From: Auriscalpium vulgare
Lineage: Eukaryota; Basidiomycota; Agaricomycetes; Russulales; Auriscalpiaceae
DNA: 64,000 nucleotides
Assembly (NCBI GenBank): GCA_019915015.1
Contig: JAHBBC010000008.1
Coordinates: forward strand, 1,302,001 to 1,366,000
Direction of reading: 5' to 3'
In this document: piece by piece, positions 1 to 12,989 of the stretch
Layout of the letters: each line of letters begins with the position of its first letter
Numbering within the stretch: the first letter of the stretch is position 1
The notes under the pieces: generated by a model
Told to the model about the DNA's origin: nothing
The model's input: the letters and a program-made list of their open reading frames with translations, nothing else
The model's database searches: none
Program-made: the position numbers and the translations under genes

Positions 1-515
1 GACAGGATGCCCGTCGTGAATTCCGCTGCGGCGAGCGCGTCGATGGTGCGCAGGCTGCGCAGCATGCCCGCCTCGTCCTCTGCGCTCTTGTAGTTGAACG
101 TCAGCACGTCGAGCCTATGCGTGAGCATGATTGGTTAGGACGGAGATATTGTGTGGGGAGAGGCATGGTGGTGGACGCACCACGCCGCCATGACGAGGCC
201 GCCGTTGGCCGTGACCGGGATATCGGGACTGGCGAGGTGTCGCCATTGTGAGCCCAAGGGTCGTATGGTATGCTTGGATACACTGGCATACGCTTGGGGC
301 AGCACCCATATAATGTGTTGCGGCCCCGGCTCCACTTGGAACTTCGCGACAATGGGTTCCCATCGGTACGGACTGTCGCCGAGGCCCTGTCCGTCGATCA
401 GTCTCGCCTCCAGGCAGATATGGGCTGGATACGAACGTGGAGAAGGATGACGGTGGCGGAATGTGTGGCGAGTGACTCGATGATGGTGGATCTGGCTGCG
501 CAACGACGGATGCAC
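1..515 (-). CDS. 3'-truncated unrecognised gene, two exons visible
   Basis: Two minus-strand exons join in frame. The upstream exon runs down to 181 (5' limit uncertain, open to about 515). The downstream exon is 114-1 and continues out of the window. The intron (180-115) has a GTGCGT donor and a CATAG acceptor, and a Trp codon is restored across the junction (residues VMAAW|LDVLTF). The downstream exon is strongly C/G-biased at third positions, reading for example YKSAEDEAGMLRSLRTIDAL. I do not recognise the family. The upstream exon is less certain than the downstream one because several overlapping frames are open there. Confidence 0.4.
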
Positions 516-863
516 GGGCGGCTGAATCCATCATGGAGTCTCTGGGAGAGTTGACCAGAGCCGATAAGCCGCCGCCGGGTTCTCACATTCGCGCGACTAG
601 AGATAGAAAGGCGCCGTTGCAAAACACACGCCGTACGGCCAGGTTATAGCTGGAGCCTGAGAGAGCTTCGTGTAAACATTCAGAGAAAAGACAACATCAG
701 AGGGCCCTACCATGCGATCAGCAAGCTCTTCTGAGACACGTCAAGGCAGACCATCGTGTGCAATGGCACCACACCATGCTCTAGTCTCGAGAGCAGGCTG
801 CGATAACTGCCCCGCCACGATCTTCTGCCATTGAATCCGTTTGGGACGACACGCACCTCGTCT

Positions 864-1139
864 TTAGCCGACTGCGCAGTCGAGCTCGAAGACTACCCCA
901 TGTTCATAGCGTCGCCTTTGGGCCATCGGGCTCGGGTTTCGCGTATAGGATGGCGATCCTGTCACGACGGTGACTTCGGGCGGCGGGATATGGCGCCAGT
1001 TGAAACGCACCTTGGCTATCTCATCTAGAATGGGCTCAGAGGTATGCTTGGCTTCTCGAGTAAACACAGTGGTGCCCAGGCCCAGGTGCTGTTCCGGCGC
1101 TGCGCGAGATGCAGGGGGCTGATGGATGAAAGCGAGCAT
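864..1139 (-). CDS. Possible exon upstream of the truncated gene at 1-515
   Basis: This is an open minus-strand stretch with a plausible protein-like composition (for example LDEIAKVRFNWRHIPPPE). It lies upstream of, and on the same strand as, the exons at 1-515, so it may be an earlier exon of that gene. I could not fix a convincing splice donor: the frame closes at a TAA near 864. No domain is recognised. It could equally be a chance open frame. Confidence 0.22.
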   Translation of the reverse strand: MLAFIHQPPASRAAPEQHLGLGTTVFTREAKHTSEPILDEIAKVRFNWRHIPPPEVTVVTGSPSYTRNPSPMAQRRRYEHGVVFELDCAVG

Positions 1140-1515
1140 ACATAGTGATCAGAGCGGGTGTCAGGCCAAGAGGACTGAGGAATGCGATGACGTGGTGTAC
1201 CTGGACATCGCTCTCGCACATAACACCCAATTAACCCAAAGCGACTGTACGCATCGTCGCCCATCCAGGATCCCGTGCGATGGATGGCGGGTGTAATGAG
1301 ATTGGATTGTTGAGCTTGAGCAGAAGACAGTCGTTACGCGGAAGACCGGTGTGACGCGCTCGAGGGCTGGAGATGTAGGATGACCTCTTGACCTGCTGCT
1401 CGCAGAGGCGATGAAGAGACACCTTACGTAGTCTCTAGTGCGGTGTTGGCGGCCATGGATGGCGGTCGTAACAGGCAGGCACGGTGCTTATCACGCACAC
1501 GCCGCGTCGCAGTTG

Positions 1516-2047
1516 CACGTGCCCTCGACGCGTGCGCGCCCCGCCTGCTATTTGGCTTCCTTCCTCGAACCAAACATCCCCGGGCCTATAAGATCCAGTG
1601 CGTCGCGCAGTCCCCAGATATCCCGCGCATTTCTTCCTTCCCACTCGCCACCATGTACGCGCCCGCCCTCTCTCAAATCCGCCCGCTCCTCATCATGGCT
1701 TTTTCCTCCCTCCCCACTGTGGGCCGCCTGAGATGCAGTGCCATAGCTCGATTCGCCTCGACATGCTGCCTTCCCCGCACAGGACTCCTACTACCGGCTC
1801 CGAACTCGGACCAGGTGTAGAGCATTCACTGTATGCATCGAACATGTTCCGCTCGATGCGCTGACTCTCATATCACACCTTTCTCAAATAGATGCAGTCC
1901 TTAGGCTCAGAAGAAGGCAAGGCAGAACGATTGAACATAAAACTACGTTCATGTACGTATTTTTCCTGCAGTTGCCTCTTGCCAATCTGACCGACGTATT
2001 ACTCTGATCAGATGCAGAAGGCTGACACCGGGTACTCTCGCATCATC
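1516..2047 (+). repeat. Conserved promoter module, copy 1 (only plus-strand copy)
   Basis: CACGTG lies at 1516-1521. The inverted pair is TTTGGCT (1551-1557) and ACCAAACA (from 1570). A TATA-like TATAAG lies at 1587-1592, followed by a pyrimidine-rich leader and a start context ATGGCTTTTTCC at 1695. The short frame from 1695 runs about 42 codons, and an upstream ATG near 1652 is in frame with it. The conserved 3' element GTACTCTCGCATCATC is at 2032-2047. The product is not recognised. The other eight copies are on the minus strand. Confidence 0.6.
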
Positions 2048-3550
2048 GTGTTCTTGCTTCATTCATGTACTACCTACTTGTCCTTGCCCAGTAGCGTCGT
2101 ATTATTATTCATTCCAGTGACGTATTCCGTCAACAGCATGCTCCAATATCATCCACCCAAAGTTCTCTAGCGAGCAGCGAAAATAAGTGAGCGCGTCGGT
2201 AGGCTACTATCCAGTACCCGTCTCGTACGACAGCCTCGCGGGGCGCCAGCGACCGCAACGCTAGCGGCATCAAATAACCGTCGCCACGCACTGCCCTCAC
2301 GGAAACCGCACGGCTAGTGTTGTGTCCTTCCAAAAACGATGTTAGACTCCGGGCCACGTGTATGCGTCGATGCGGCGGTGTACCTGCATGGCGGGGGCGA
2401 GAGAGAGGGTCGATAGCCTGGTTAGCATCAACGACCCAGCGAAGTCGACGCGCGTACTCGCCACGAGAGGGTACGCAGAGCGCACCGCATACATGCAAGC
2501 CCTACCCGCATACTAGCGGGCGCCCTGCGTATCTAGATGTGCCGTCGAGCGTGCTAGGATCAGTACAACCAAAGAGAAAGAGGATCCACGAGAGTAGAAA
2601 TACGCACGCGACGGCGTGGCTGCGCACCTCGCGTGACGGGACAGACGGTGCCGCTACCGTCTGGCAGGGAAGTCGATTTGGCCGCTGCTTGGAATGTACG
2701 CAACAGCGAGCGACCATAGATAGGGCAAGCTTCAGCGTCCGTTGCGGCGCATATATGGCGAGCTAGGGACGCGTTTATCTGCTGCATTCTAAGCGACAAA
2801 CCTTTCGACCCAACTACTATCGTCTCGCTGCCATCCATCTCTTCCGGGATCTAGGCAGCAGGATGCGCGCGTGTATCGGTAGACGGTGGGCCGCGAGATA
2901 ATGGCACGAATGTTGGCTGGGACGCGCGGCGGAGAGGAGCATCTGCGGCCCGATGTGCCAGACGAGAGCGAGCGTCGGGCAAGAGTATATGCGTACCAGG
3001 TGCACATACGTCCAGAGTCGGCGTCCTCGAGAGAGCGCCTACTGGGGACAAAAGCTATCGGGTCCAAATAGCGGGCTGAGCCTCATTGATATCATTGATG
3101 AGCTAGACGCATGGAGGGTAAGCTAAGAGCGCATGAGTTGGATTCGGCAGCGACCACTGAGAACACGACCAAACGCACCGCAATACACGCAGGACTCCAT
3201 CCCATCGTTCACCGCCGACTCTCGGCCTCTCCCCACCCCGTGACGTTGTTCTCCATACTCGTGAGGCTGTCTGATCGTGAGATGCCAGGTAATTGGGCGC
3301 GAGTATCGCTGGCAGGGAGACGGTGTCGAGCGACGCATGTCGTCGTGAGCAACACCAGCGGCCTAGCAATCAAACAGAGAGAAACGAGCATGCTGTGAGA
3401 GCAGAGATACGTAGGACACGGACGGTGATCAACTTTGACAAGAGCATGACAAGATCTACTTAGGCGCGCGGGAGATCGCCGACGCAGGACCGATTCCCAC
3501 GAAGAACCCCGTCGACTACAGTACGTGTCTCCCAAGTCCCAACCACCATC
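2048..3550. other. No supported gene
   Basis: Open frames exist on both strands but none shows a coherent codon bias, a recognisable domain or paired splice sites. I see no repeats shared with the rest of the window here. Confidence 0.5.
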
Positions 3551-5627
3551 ATGGACTCGGCCGTAGGCCTCACTGAGACCCGTACGATTCTTTTATATAC
3601 GTCGCAACCTGCCCAAGCTCAGCTTTCTCGCAGGAAACGAGCAGCCAGGATCTTTGACGCCTCAGAACCACATCAAAGGTGCGCTTTTCATTTACTTATA
3701 TGCGAACGGGCTGTAACAAAAGCTGCCCTAGGGAGACACGCAATCGATACGTCGGACGACAAGCGTCCTTCTGGCGACGCTCGTCCCACAATGCCGCAGA
3801 ATGAGCGCACGGACCGTCCTGTATTGTCACCCCGCAAAGGTAGAATTTCTGGAATCCGGATCACCGCGGGGGCATATTGACAGCGATGGACAGTGAAGCT
3901 ACTTGAGCCGAGGATCAAATCCCTGGCCGAGCTGCGTGCTGCTGTAGAAGCGTGTCCTATAGTGACGCGCGGGGAACGCATCAAGGTGCCTGCTGGTGTC
4001 GACACACCGCCCGCAAAGACGAGTGGCGACCGGGTCGAGGAGTCTGCCAGCGCCGACGCGCAGCGCAAGGAACCACACAGCCCGTTCTCACCCCACAATC
4101 CACGCAAAGGTCAGCATTTCCGATGTCCACGAGCAACGACTGATTCATCGACAAACAGTGGCGCTGGTTGAACAAGGGTTTGCCGACGCAGTCGCTGCTT
4201 CCGGTTTACTTCCTCCCTTGACGCGCGGGGAGCAAAGGAAACTGCCTGCTCCCTCACGCCATGACGCGCTTCGTCAGCTTATAGCTCGGCAGATAGATCA
4301 GCGTGGCTTTGTTACGGCAAGAATGCCAACTGCACTGGCGGCAGTTGACTCCCAAGTCGAGGATCCGCCGAGTGAAGGTGCGCCCACGCCCGTACGCAAA
4401 TCGAAGCGCCAGCGGGCAGAGAAAGCAGACAACGCGGACGACGGTGCGAATGGCAACGAGGCTCCTCAGAAGCACACAAAGCCTGTGTGGAAGAAGGTGC
4501 GGATGCCCGGCGACCGGGAAGCCATAGAGGAGCCCGAGGACATTTGGGACGGAGTGCGGTCGGGAACGTTTGCGGAGGAAAGGGTGCGCGCGGTGAGTTT
4601 GATTGATGTCGCTTGCGTAAGCGCGTGTTCTGAAACTCTACTCATGCTGTTATAGATGACGCACGCTGCGCGGGGGGCGGAGCCGACTCCGTCAGCAGAA
4701 AATGATGGGTCGGGCCTGTGGTATACAGCCAACGGACGGCGCAAGGCAGAAATGGCGGACGAAGGTGATACGGAGGCGGCGAGTACTGTCACAGGAAACC
4801 TGCGCACGGCTTGCGAGGGTGAGACGCAGGCGGAGGAAGTCATCGGGCAGGGGATGTGGAAACGGACGGCACAAGGTGCGTAACTTCTGTCAAATTCCTG
4901 AGCCGTACACTAAATCGTGCCCACCGCGCACTCCCACCCTGCCTGTCGATGACGTGGAAGAAGTAGAGGATGAGTCCATGTCAGACGCGTTCGAGGAGAG
5001 TCCGGCGTTACTGCAAGGCTTGGCCACATCAAGCCGTGACGTGGACGCAGACGACGCGACGGTACTACTCCAGAGCCGCGCATCAACATCGCAGGTCGCG
5101 GGTCAACAGCTCTCCCCGCAAGGAGCCTCCGAGCTATCTGACGAGGACTTTGATGCCGAGGATGTTTGCATGGGAAAGGCGTACACCGAGAAGAAGACCA
5201 AGGACAAAGGAAAAGGCAAGGCAAAAGGTGCGTCAGCGGTTTCGACTGCATGACCCGTACGCTGAACTGTATGCGTGCGTATACAGCGCGCACACCCACC
5301 CCGCCGGTTGAGGAGGTGGACGAGCTTGAGGATGTATCGAGGGAAGATGCGATAGCGCAGGCGCTGCTGCAAGCTTTCGCCGTGTCGAGGCGTCTGGTGG
5401 ACGCGGAGCAGGCGGGGCTGCTCCAACCCGGCGCATCGACTTCCCGTGTCACCACCGAAGCGCTTCCATTGCCCGGGCCCCCCAAGCCTTTGGACGAGAC
5501 TGTCAAGCCAGCACGGGGTGCCAAGGATAAGAAGGTGCCCGAGAATTGGCGGCACATATACGAGTCGATGAAGTCGTTGGAGGCGATCTTAACGAAGGAA
5601 ATTGCCGCAGTGACAGCTATCCGCTAG
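3551..5627 (+). CDS. Unrecognised disordered protein with duplicated exon modules
   Basis: The spliced model is 3551-3839, 3894-4109, 4159-4592, 4656-4875, 4925-5227 and 5287-5627 (stop TAG). Intron phases match at the junctions. The 5' end is uncertain; 3551 is simply the first ATG of the first open block. The protein is charged and low in complexity (runs of Glu/Asp, a KDKGKGKAKG basic patch), with no recognised domain. It contains internal repeats: TRGERIKVPA and TRGEQRKLPA in successive exons, and an RTPTxPVxxVxExED module near 4927 and again near 5289. The intron before the first RTPT module ends in CAC instead of CAG, so that junction is either non-canonical or broken. The gene may therefore be decaying. 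Confidence 0.45.
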
Positions 5628-6183
5628 GAGCAGCCTGCTACGGTGACGAATGTCGTTCGAGGAGGCGGAAGGTGAGCGAGCTTACCAACCTGAACTTGCT
5701 GCTCGCTAATGCGCGGTAAACGTGGGGCGACAGTCCGGATTTATTTAGAGGCTGAGGTGCATAGCAAAACTCACGATCGAGCACCACACGAAGGTGGGCC
5801 AAATACTGACAACACAATGAACGGTAATGGAGATCCGACGGCCGGAAAAGAATGGGCGGGAACAGGCTGTTGAATGCTCACTTGTACGACGCACGGTAGG
5901 GGATGTGATTGACTAGCTCACGAGATTGATTCACTGTGGATGCTAGACCGAACCTTGCGATCAATCGTTTGCAAACTCTTGGGCGTCGCGCTGGTCGCAA
6001 AGAGTACGTACTTGGGTATGAAACATCACACAACGTGTCCATATGGCAACTAGTAGAGCTGTTCTTCAGAGCACCTTCACTAAACATGCACACCATAATT
6101 CAATCAGACTTCTCGCGTTAAAACAGTGGCAAACTACTATGCGGAGTGCACAGTACCCAACGCCAGCTACATGTATGTACATC
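5628..6183. other. Intergenic, convergent between the 3551-5627 gene and GH3
   Basis: This AT-richer spacer lies between two convergently transcribed genes. No coding or repeat signal was found. Confidence 0.5.
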
Positions 6184-9100
6184 CTATAGCCCCACCCAGC
6201 TGAACGTCTCCTTCAACTCGCTCGTGCCCTTCAACCGGATGTCCCTCGACGACGCGCCGACAAGAACGTCAAACGTCCCAGCCTCCGCAACCCACGCCGC
6301 GCGCCGCTCATCATAGTAGCACAGCGCCTCGCGGTCCAGCTGTACCGTAACCTCCCTGCTCTCGCCCGCCTGCAGTCCGACTTTCACGAACCCCTTCAGC
6401 TCCTTGGGCGCGCGCGGCAGCGCCGCCACCGGGTCTGCGATGTACACCTCCGCGACCTCGCGCCCGTCTCTGCTTCCCGAATTCGTGATGGTGAAGGACA
6501 CGGAGAAGTCGCCGGCGGAGGAGATGGGGGTGGTCGAGAGGTCGGAGTAGGTGAAGGTCGTGTAGGAGAGCCCGTAGCCGAATGGGAAGAGCGGGGCGAT
6601 GGCGTGCTTGTCGTAGCCGCGGTAGCCGACGTAGATACCCTACACAGTGATGCAGGTTAGTTAAGTTGTCGTGAAGACGCGCATACACCCAGGTGAAGGT
6701 GGTGGGAGATAGAGAGAGAGCGCGCGCACCTCGTTGTATAGTACGTGGCCGACAGACTCGGCTTGGTCGCCGTAGGCAGGGTATGCCGGGATATCCTGCT
6801 CGCGCTTCCTACGGTCCATTCATTCAGTGAGCCCCTGCCCACGATGAATATAAAAGACTCTTTCGACGTACGGAAATGTGAGCGAGAGCTTGCCAGATGG
6901 GTTCACCGCCCCAAAGAGCACATCTGCGAGCCCATTCCCGAGCTCGTTGCCCCCGTAGAATGCCTTGTATAGCACAGCGATCAGATAGATGTGGGATTGC
7001 ATTGAATGAAGGAGACGTACCTGGACAACGGTGTGCGCGTTGTCGATCCACGGCATAGAGACAGGCGCGCCGGACTGGTTCACCACGACGGTGTTCGGGT
7101 TCGCGCGCAGGACGGCTGCGACCAGCTTGTTCGTGGCGCCCGGTAAGCTACGAGTCACGGTTGTGAGCTGTGGAGAAACAGGACGTAGACGATGACGCCC
7201 GTCGTACCTGAGATCTGGCCGGTCAAAGCCCTCGCTCTCCCACTCATGGTTCAACCCCACAACCACAATCGCCACTGCCGCGCACATCAGCACAACATCA
7301 TGGCAGACATAGAGGTTGCCGCGCACGCACCGTCTGCGGCCTCTGCAGCACTCACCGCCTCCTCTACCGCCCTATCCTCCTCTACCACCCTCGCCGCGCC
7401 CACCCGCAACCCCCCGCGAGTCGTGTACCGCGCGCTGCGCGTAACATATTCGGTCGCATCCCATCGCACCTCGAGCGCCACCGGCACGCCTGCGGCTAGG
7501 CCCCGCACGACTGCGCGGGCGTCCGCGGTCCCGTTTTCAAGAAGGGAGGCGGGGGAAGGCGGTGCGTGGGTGAGATCGAGGATAGGTGTGCCGTCGAGGA
7601 AGAGGCTGCCGGTGCCGCCGAGGGTGAGGCCAAACACAAAGTCCCCGGATTCGTCGGGGGTGAAGGTGGTGGTGTACCGGATCCAGCACGCCAGGTTCAC
7701 TTTGTCGTCCTACGGCACAGACATCAACGGGAGGAAATCAGCGAAAAGGATCGCGCACATACCACTCCGTCCATGAAATAACAATTGCTCGCTCTTGTCA
7801 ACGTGCTCCACGCAGGTTTTGTGACCGCCACCGTCAAGCTCTCTGTCCACCCCGCCGCCGGCTCCTCATTCCAGAACTCCAAAAGCGCGCCATCCCGCCC
7901 GTCAATGCGCATATAGTCGTCCAGCACTGGCAAATACTTATACGACGTCGCGCCGACGGCATACACCACCTCTGCCCCGCGTGCTGCGGCGCGAATGCCC
8001 TCCAGCGGCGAAACGTGGTACGTCTCGCGTAGGTGCGCGGACCCGCCGCCCGAGATGAATGCCTGCTTAGCATTCGGGCCGATTACTGCGATCCTTTTGA
8101 GAGGCTGGCTGAGCGGCAGTAGGGCAGAGGCATTCTTGAGGAGGACGATGGAGTCGGCGGCGGCGCGCCTGAGGAGGGCGCGTAGCTCGGGGGTGTCGAT
8201 GCCTTCTTCCGGGCCGTCGAAGGGGATGCCGGAGGCGTGCGCATGCGCGATGAGATCAAGCATCTATGGTGGGGCTCTCAAGATACAGAAACTGTTCAAT
8301 TGGATGGGTGGTAGGCGTACCTTGCGAACGCGGGAGTCAATGTCTTCAGGGAGAAGCTTTTCAGCAACGAGAGCACGCTCGACGGCCTTCCCGCGCATCA
8401 CAGTGGGACCCCTGTTGCCAGAGATCAGTGAGCGGTGACCTGGTCATACCAAGATAATGCATACGCACGGCATTTCCAGATCCAGTCCTGCTTTGATAGC
8501 CTCGACGGTACTATACGTGCCGCTCCAGTCGCTCATAATCAGGCCCTTGTAGCCCCACTCCTACGCATTATCAGCACTCGGAAACGAACGAACGGTGGAG
8601 GAGCGCACCTTGCGGAGTAGATCCTCCAGGAGCCACGGGTCTTCAGAAGCGTGGATACCGTTCACGCGATTGTACCTGCAATAACTCGCATCAGTGAAGG
8701 TCCTGGGCGTGACGGGCAGGCGTGAACACATACGCGGTCATGAGAGCCCATGGATCCGACTGTTTGATCGCGATTTGAAAAGGTTTGAGGTAAATTTCAC
8801 GGAGGGCTCTTTGGCTGACGTCGCCTGCGCACGGGTCAATAACAACGAAGAGGTTATGTGAGTCATCGCGCACATACTACTTGATGAGTACCTGTGAGGT
8901 GGGTGGAAAGCAGTATGTGTTAGCGTGGTCTGTGATTGAGATAGATGGCGCATTCGCACCTGTGATACTCCTGGTCATTCGCAACCAGATGCTTGATCGT
9001 CGCCGCCACCCCTTTCGACTGCACGCCCTGGATGTACACCGCTGCGAGCGTGCCGTTGAGGTGCGGGTCCTCGGAGAACGACTCGAAGCTGCGCCCGCCC

Positions 9101-9682
9101 AGCGGCGAGCGTTGCGTGTTGACTGTTGGTCCGAGAAGGATGTGCGCGCCTGGCGGAGGACATGAGGGCCGAGGTGAAATGAAGAATGGCCCCAGGCTGT
9201 GACTGATAACGCACTTTTTGCGCGGCATTCGTCCGCGAGGGCTTCGCCGATTTCACGCGCGAGATCCACATCAAATGTGGAGCCAAGACCCGTTGAGCAG
9301 GGGAAGCAGCTGGCTGGGACGCCGTTGAACACTGCGCGTTTGATGTGGGATGAATAACGCGTTTTGCAAGGGATTTACTATTTGCGCACCTCGTGTCCCG
9401 CGCACGCCATTCGGCCCTGCTAGCAGCGTCAGTTCCTTTCGACATGCAAGGTGTTTCCTTGTCGCGCACCGTCACTCATCCTGACTGCTGGGACGCCTGC
9501 TTCGGGGATGGGGTAGGTATGCCAGCGATCCTGGATTGAGAGTCGAGGTTAGGACAGGTCTGGCAGCGACGAAACAGAGTACGCACCACTGCCGCCAACA
9601 TTTTCACCTTCTGACCCATTGTCAAACGCCGCAGCGTCGCCTCGACGTCGAATATGTTGGTATCGTGCAAATCGTGCGTCAT
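6184..9682 (-). CDS. GH3 family beta-glucosidase with PA14 insert
   Basis: The predicted enzyme hydrolyses non-reducing beta-glucosyl residues, for example from cellobiose. Many short introns can be spliced by eye from ATG at 9682 to TAG at 6184-6186. In order, the product shows the GH3 N-terminal barrel ([11 protein letters not shown] assembled over three exons; [29 protein letters not shown]), the nucleophile motif GLIMSDW with the Asp codon at 8528-8530, the second GH3 domain ([24 protein letters not shown]), a PA14-like segment (about 7700-7300), the rest of the C-domain ([30 protein letters not shown]) and a fibronectin-III-like C-terminus ([15 protein letters not shown] through [16 protein letters not shown]). 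Length is about 850 residues, normal for PA14-containing GH3 enzymes. No signal peptide is visible at the N-terminus, so an intracellular enzyme is likely. I saw no frameshift. A TATAT lies about 35 bp upstream of the ATG. Confidence 0.93.
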
Positions 9683-11029
9683 CTTCGTGAATTGCGAACG
9701 ACTGTCTTGCGGCCCATATATGTGACGGCATATTTTCGGGAAAATGTCATTTTGAGGTCAAGTGGCCGACGCCCGAGCTGGACGCATACGCACCTGGGTA
9801 TGGTCACTTGACAGCGTCGAGACGTATGGGCGGGTCGATCGCCTCATCGTGCGCGGGCAGGTGATGATCGATGCCGTCTTGGCGTTAATTTTCATCGACA
9901 GCCCGGGACTGCCTTCGTTTGGTCGACGCGGCCGAGCGCATAGCTTTGTAGAGTGCGTGTTTCTGAGCGTAGACACATCCAAAACGAAATGAATGAGCAC
10001 GACGTAGACTCGCTGTGGTGACCAAAATGTACCAACCAGAGAAGTTGGTGACTCGTGAAATGGGACTAATTGAGCCACCATAGAACGCCGCTCGCATGGA
10101 AATGGCATTGTCCTTCATTGGCGGGTTTATTTGAGCCTTGCGAAGGTGAGACGAGCGAGGATGGGACGAAAGAGAGATGTGGTACATGTGGAAGAGCTGA
10201 GGCGCCGGCGCCGTGTCCTGCGAGAAGATTAGATTATCTCCGAGGTGGGCCATGCGCTGGCCGCTCAAGCGCTCAAGTCGCGATTGCTCTCTTCCTCCTC
10301 GCCACCATCCATCCCAATTACTGTTCCTTATATGTGTCTTCCTGCTTGCCTTGGAAGCCACGGAACCATGGTACCACGCAACCAAATCAAAGACAGCGCG
10401 TTGCCCACCTGGAGCGGGCCAGCGGCTCTTGGCTGCGGAGAGCGTGCGGAGGAGACACTGACGGTCATTCGTGTGCGGTACAACCGTCTCTGTGCGCTTT
10501 ATTGGCATGTATCAGCGCGGTTTCATATCTAAATGGACTGTCAGTGTGGTAACTGGTTTGGCCACAGTGTCGTCGAGGCTCATCGCGCGCCCACGACATC
10601 AATCTCGACAGCCGCAGCGACACCTTTGCTCGCATATCGACCTCCAAACCCCCGATCGCGGGTTTTCAGGGGCGATAGCTCCTCAAATGAAGACACTGGC
10701 GGGCTTTCTCGCCTATGTGCCGTGCTTGGAAAACGTCGAGGCGACTGGGCGAGCAGCCTGCGCATTCTGCTCTGTTCCTGGCTCCTCTAGAAGGGACGCA
10801 TTGGCCAATGGTTCGCCGCATTCCATCGAGATTTGCCGCTGCGGGTAACTGGCACGTTCTTTTTTGTCAGGTCTCGGAGCGCTGCAACTGCGCCTCGTTG
10901 ATCTGTGCTTCACATACTAGGTACGCTGGATTTTCTCCTTACATGCGCCCACATGGTGAAAGTACTTCTCTCGTTGCAGTAATTTATACCTGGGATCTGA
11001 CGCCCACCAGGAACGCTTGCATCAAGTAC
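9683..11029. other. GH3 upstream region and unassigned sequence
   Basis: The first few hundred bases must hold the GH3 promoter. A 207-codon minus-strand open frame (10508-9885) crosses this region, but it has no recognisable domain and ordinary base composition, so I do not call it a gene. Confidence 0.4.
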
Positions 11030-11400
11030 GTCGCCTTGATCCATATCTCCTACGAACGGCGACGTACAACGGCATCTGCCCAGGCCTAATTTTGCACCAA
11101 AAAGGCCGCCCTGCCCCGCTCATGCAAATCGAGCTCTTGTAGAGGCCGCTCATCTTTCCGTCGAAAGAATGCCAGTCGTACGACGTCTTCGGCCTGCAAG
11201 CGCCGACCGCCATCATGGTCATCGCGTCCGATCGCACAGAAGGCGGGAGCTTGGGAGTGCGCGGTTGATTGTAGGTGGAGCGTGCGAGGAAGGCGCGGAG
11301 ACGCCTTGCGCTGTGTTCTGCTCCAGAGGTACGCTGCTTCCTTCCCAGTGTTCTGCCGCTGATCTGATGCACTGCCCAGTGAGCGGTGTCGTTCATGTCT
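11030..11400 (+). pseudogene. Decayed copy of the sequence at 15290-15720
   Basis: About 200 bp aligns by eye with 15290-15530. Shared blocks include TACGTACAACG, ACGACGTCTTCGGCCTGCAAG against ACGACGTCTACGGCCTACAAG, and CGATCGCACAGA. Both can encode YDV(F/Y)GLQAP followed by a related downstream peptide (GSAR-IVG), but in different frames. Coding continuity is broken in at least one copy. The family is not recognised. Confidence 0.4.
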
Positions 11401-12222
11401 AAGGGCCTCCCGTCTGCTCGACGGGACCGCTGCGTCCTGCGAGTGGCTTTCCTGTGCCGTAAGCCGCGCTGTATTCCCTGTCGCGTTACCCTAACGCTTC
11501 CGTTGCAGGTCAAAGTCATTTCTCGAATGCTCTGGAACAAACCGTACGGCTGCTATGAGTCCTGCCGTCCTGCAAACGCCTACACTGCTCGCCAGCAAGC
11601 CCGCGTGCCGTTCTAGGGGTGCGTATACGCGTCTGCGTTTGTCGTCAGAGCGTCACGGATGCTTTTACTTCCGCAGCGCGTTCTGTGCTGCAGGCTTGGC
11701 GGCGACAGCATGAGCATGGGAGTTGCAGCATCCCACTATGCGCGTGTGCGGGATCTACAACGTTAGTCCTGGAAGAGCGGGACGGGCGGGGGACCGTCGA
11801 TGGTTGACGCACCGTCGGCGAAGATGTCGGCGGCTGCTCGCTCGCCGGGTACACATACATGCGCATGCGCTCTTAGAGCGTGTTCATATCTGTGGGGCTT
11901 GTAGTCGCCTCGCTGGTTACAGACATGGGCTAGCAGCCGGAGGCGCGGGGACACTGCCTGTGTACCGGTGTCGTAGGATGCCAGGAAATCTACGCGCATA
12001 TATGCGCTGCTTGGGATCAGGGTGGGCGCCACACCCCACGGGATTGTGCCAAAATATGTAGATTGAATTATGACTCGACGACCATAGCACGAAGATTCTT
12101 CTCGACGCGGGAATCAGACAAGTAACTTCGATGTAGTTTGGGATGGCATGAACTACAAAGCGTACAGGAAGGACACAATGATCAGGAGACATACATGTGC
12201 ACGGACTGTGGACAACAACGCC

Positions 12223-12740
12223 GATGATGCGAGAGTACTGTACCTCGACCGAAGTCGCGCCCGCCGTGATCTCTAGTCCCATGCTCATGACGTCGGTACT
12301 GTGAGTCGCCTGGCTGGACTTTGTTCCCTCAACCGAGGGACAAGGCGTCCACTAGTAAGTGAAGTAAACCCCGATTTACGATGAGCTCCGCACGTCAAGG
12401 CCATAGAACGACTAGACGCACCGTAGGTCGTTGGCGGACGTCTCCAGCGGCTCCATGGACTACGCCATTCAAAGCTACAGAGCGTATCAGCATATAGATC
12501 TAGGTGCATTGAAGCTCTGCCCGTGTACGCACCGTTCATGACAATGCGAGCAGAGAGTAAAGGACCAGGATGAGGAGTACGTGCTCAGGCTGGCGACGCG
12601 GCATCGAGGACATGATGGGCTGGGGAGAGAGCGATACGGGCATTGCAGCGCATGCGCGCCCTTTATCTAGGGCGCCGTGTTTGGCTTTAGGGAGGGGGCC
12701 AAATAGCGTTCGGGGACGCGGGACGCGTTAGCGGCACGTG
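12223..12740 (-). repeat. Conserved promoter module, copy 2 (start codon altered)
   Basis: CACGTG is at 12735-12740. The inverted pair is TTTGGCT (12680-12686) and GGCCAAAT (12698-12705). A GATAAA box lies at about 12663-12668. At the position where other copies have ATG, this copy reads CTG (plus-strand cag at 12566-12568) in an otherwise conserved context CTCATCNTGGTCCTTT. The 3' element, rc GATGATGCGAGAGTAC, is at 12223-12238. The ATG-to-CTG change argues that this copy no longer encodes the product, or uses another start. Confidence 0.55.
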
Positions 12741-12989
12741 CAACGCAGGGTCTAGGGCGGCCCGGAAGTCGCGTGGTTTCCTTCCTCTGCTTGCTCCGAG
12801 CTCGCTGCTTTCACCGCGGTTGCATAGGTCACCGCAAGGGACTCGGCTCGACTGGACGATTGACTCGAGATTTTGACGACGCTGACGAGTTCGTGACGGC
12901 GGGCCTGTCGACAGGTAGCTGCCACGTCATGGAGCGTTCCCGTGTGTATGCTATGAATCTCGCAGCAGCGCATACAATCGCCAAGCAAT

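Noticed and set aside
9885..10508. 207-codon minus-strand open frame upstream of GH3
   Set aside because: No domain, no codon bias and no splice context; it lies over the GH3 promoter region.
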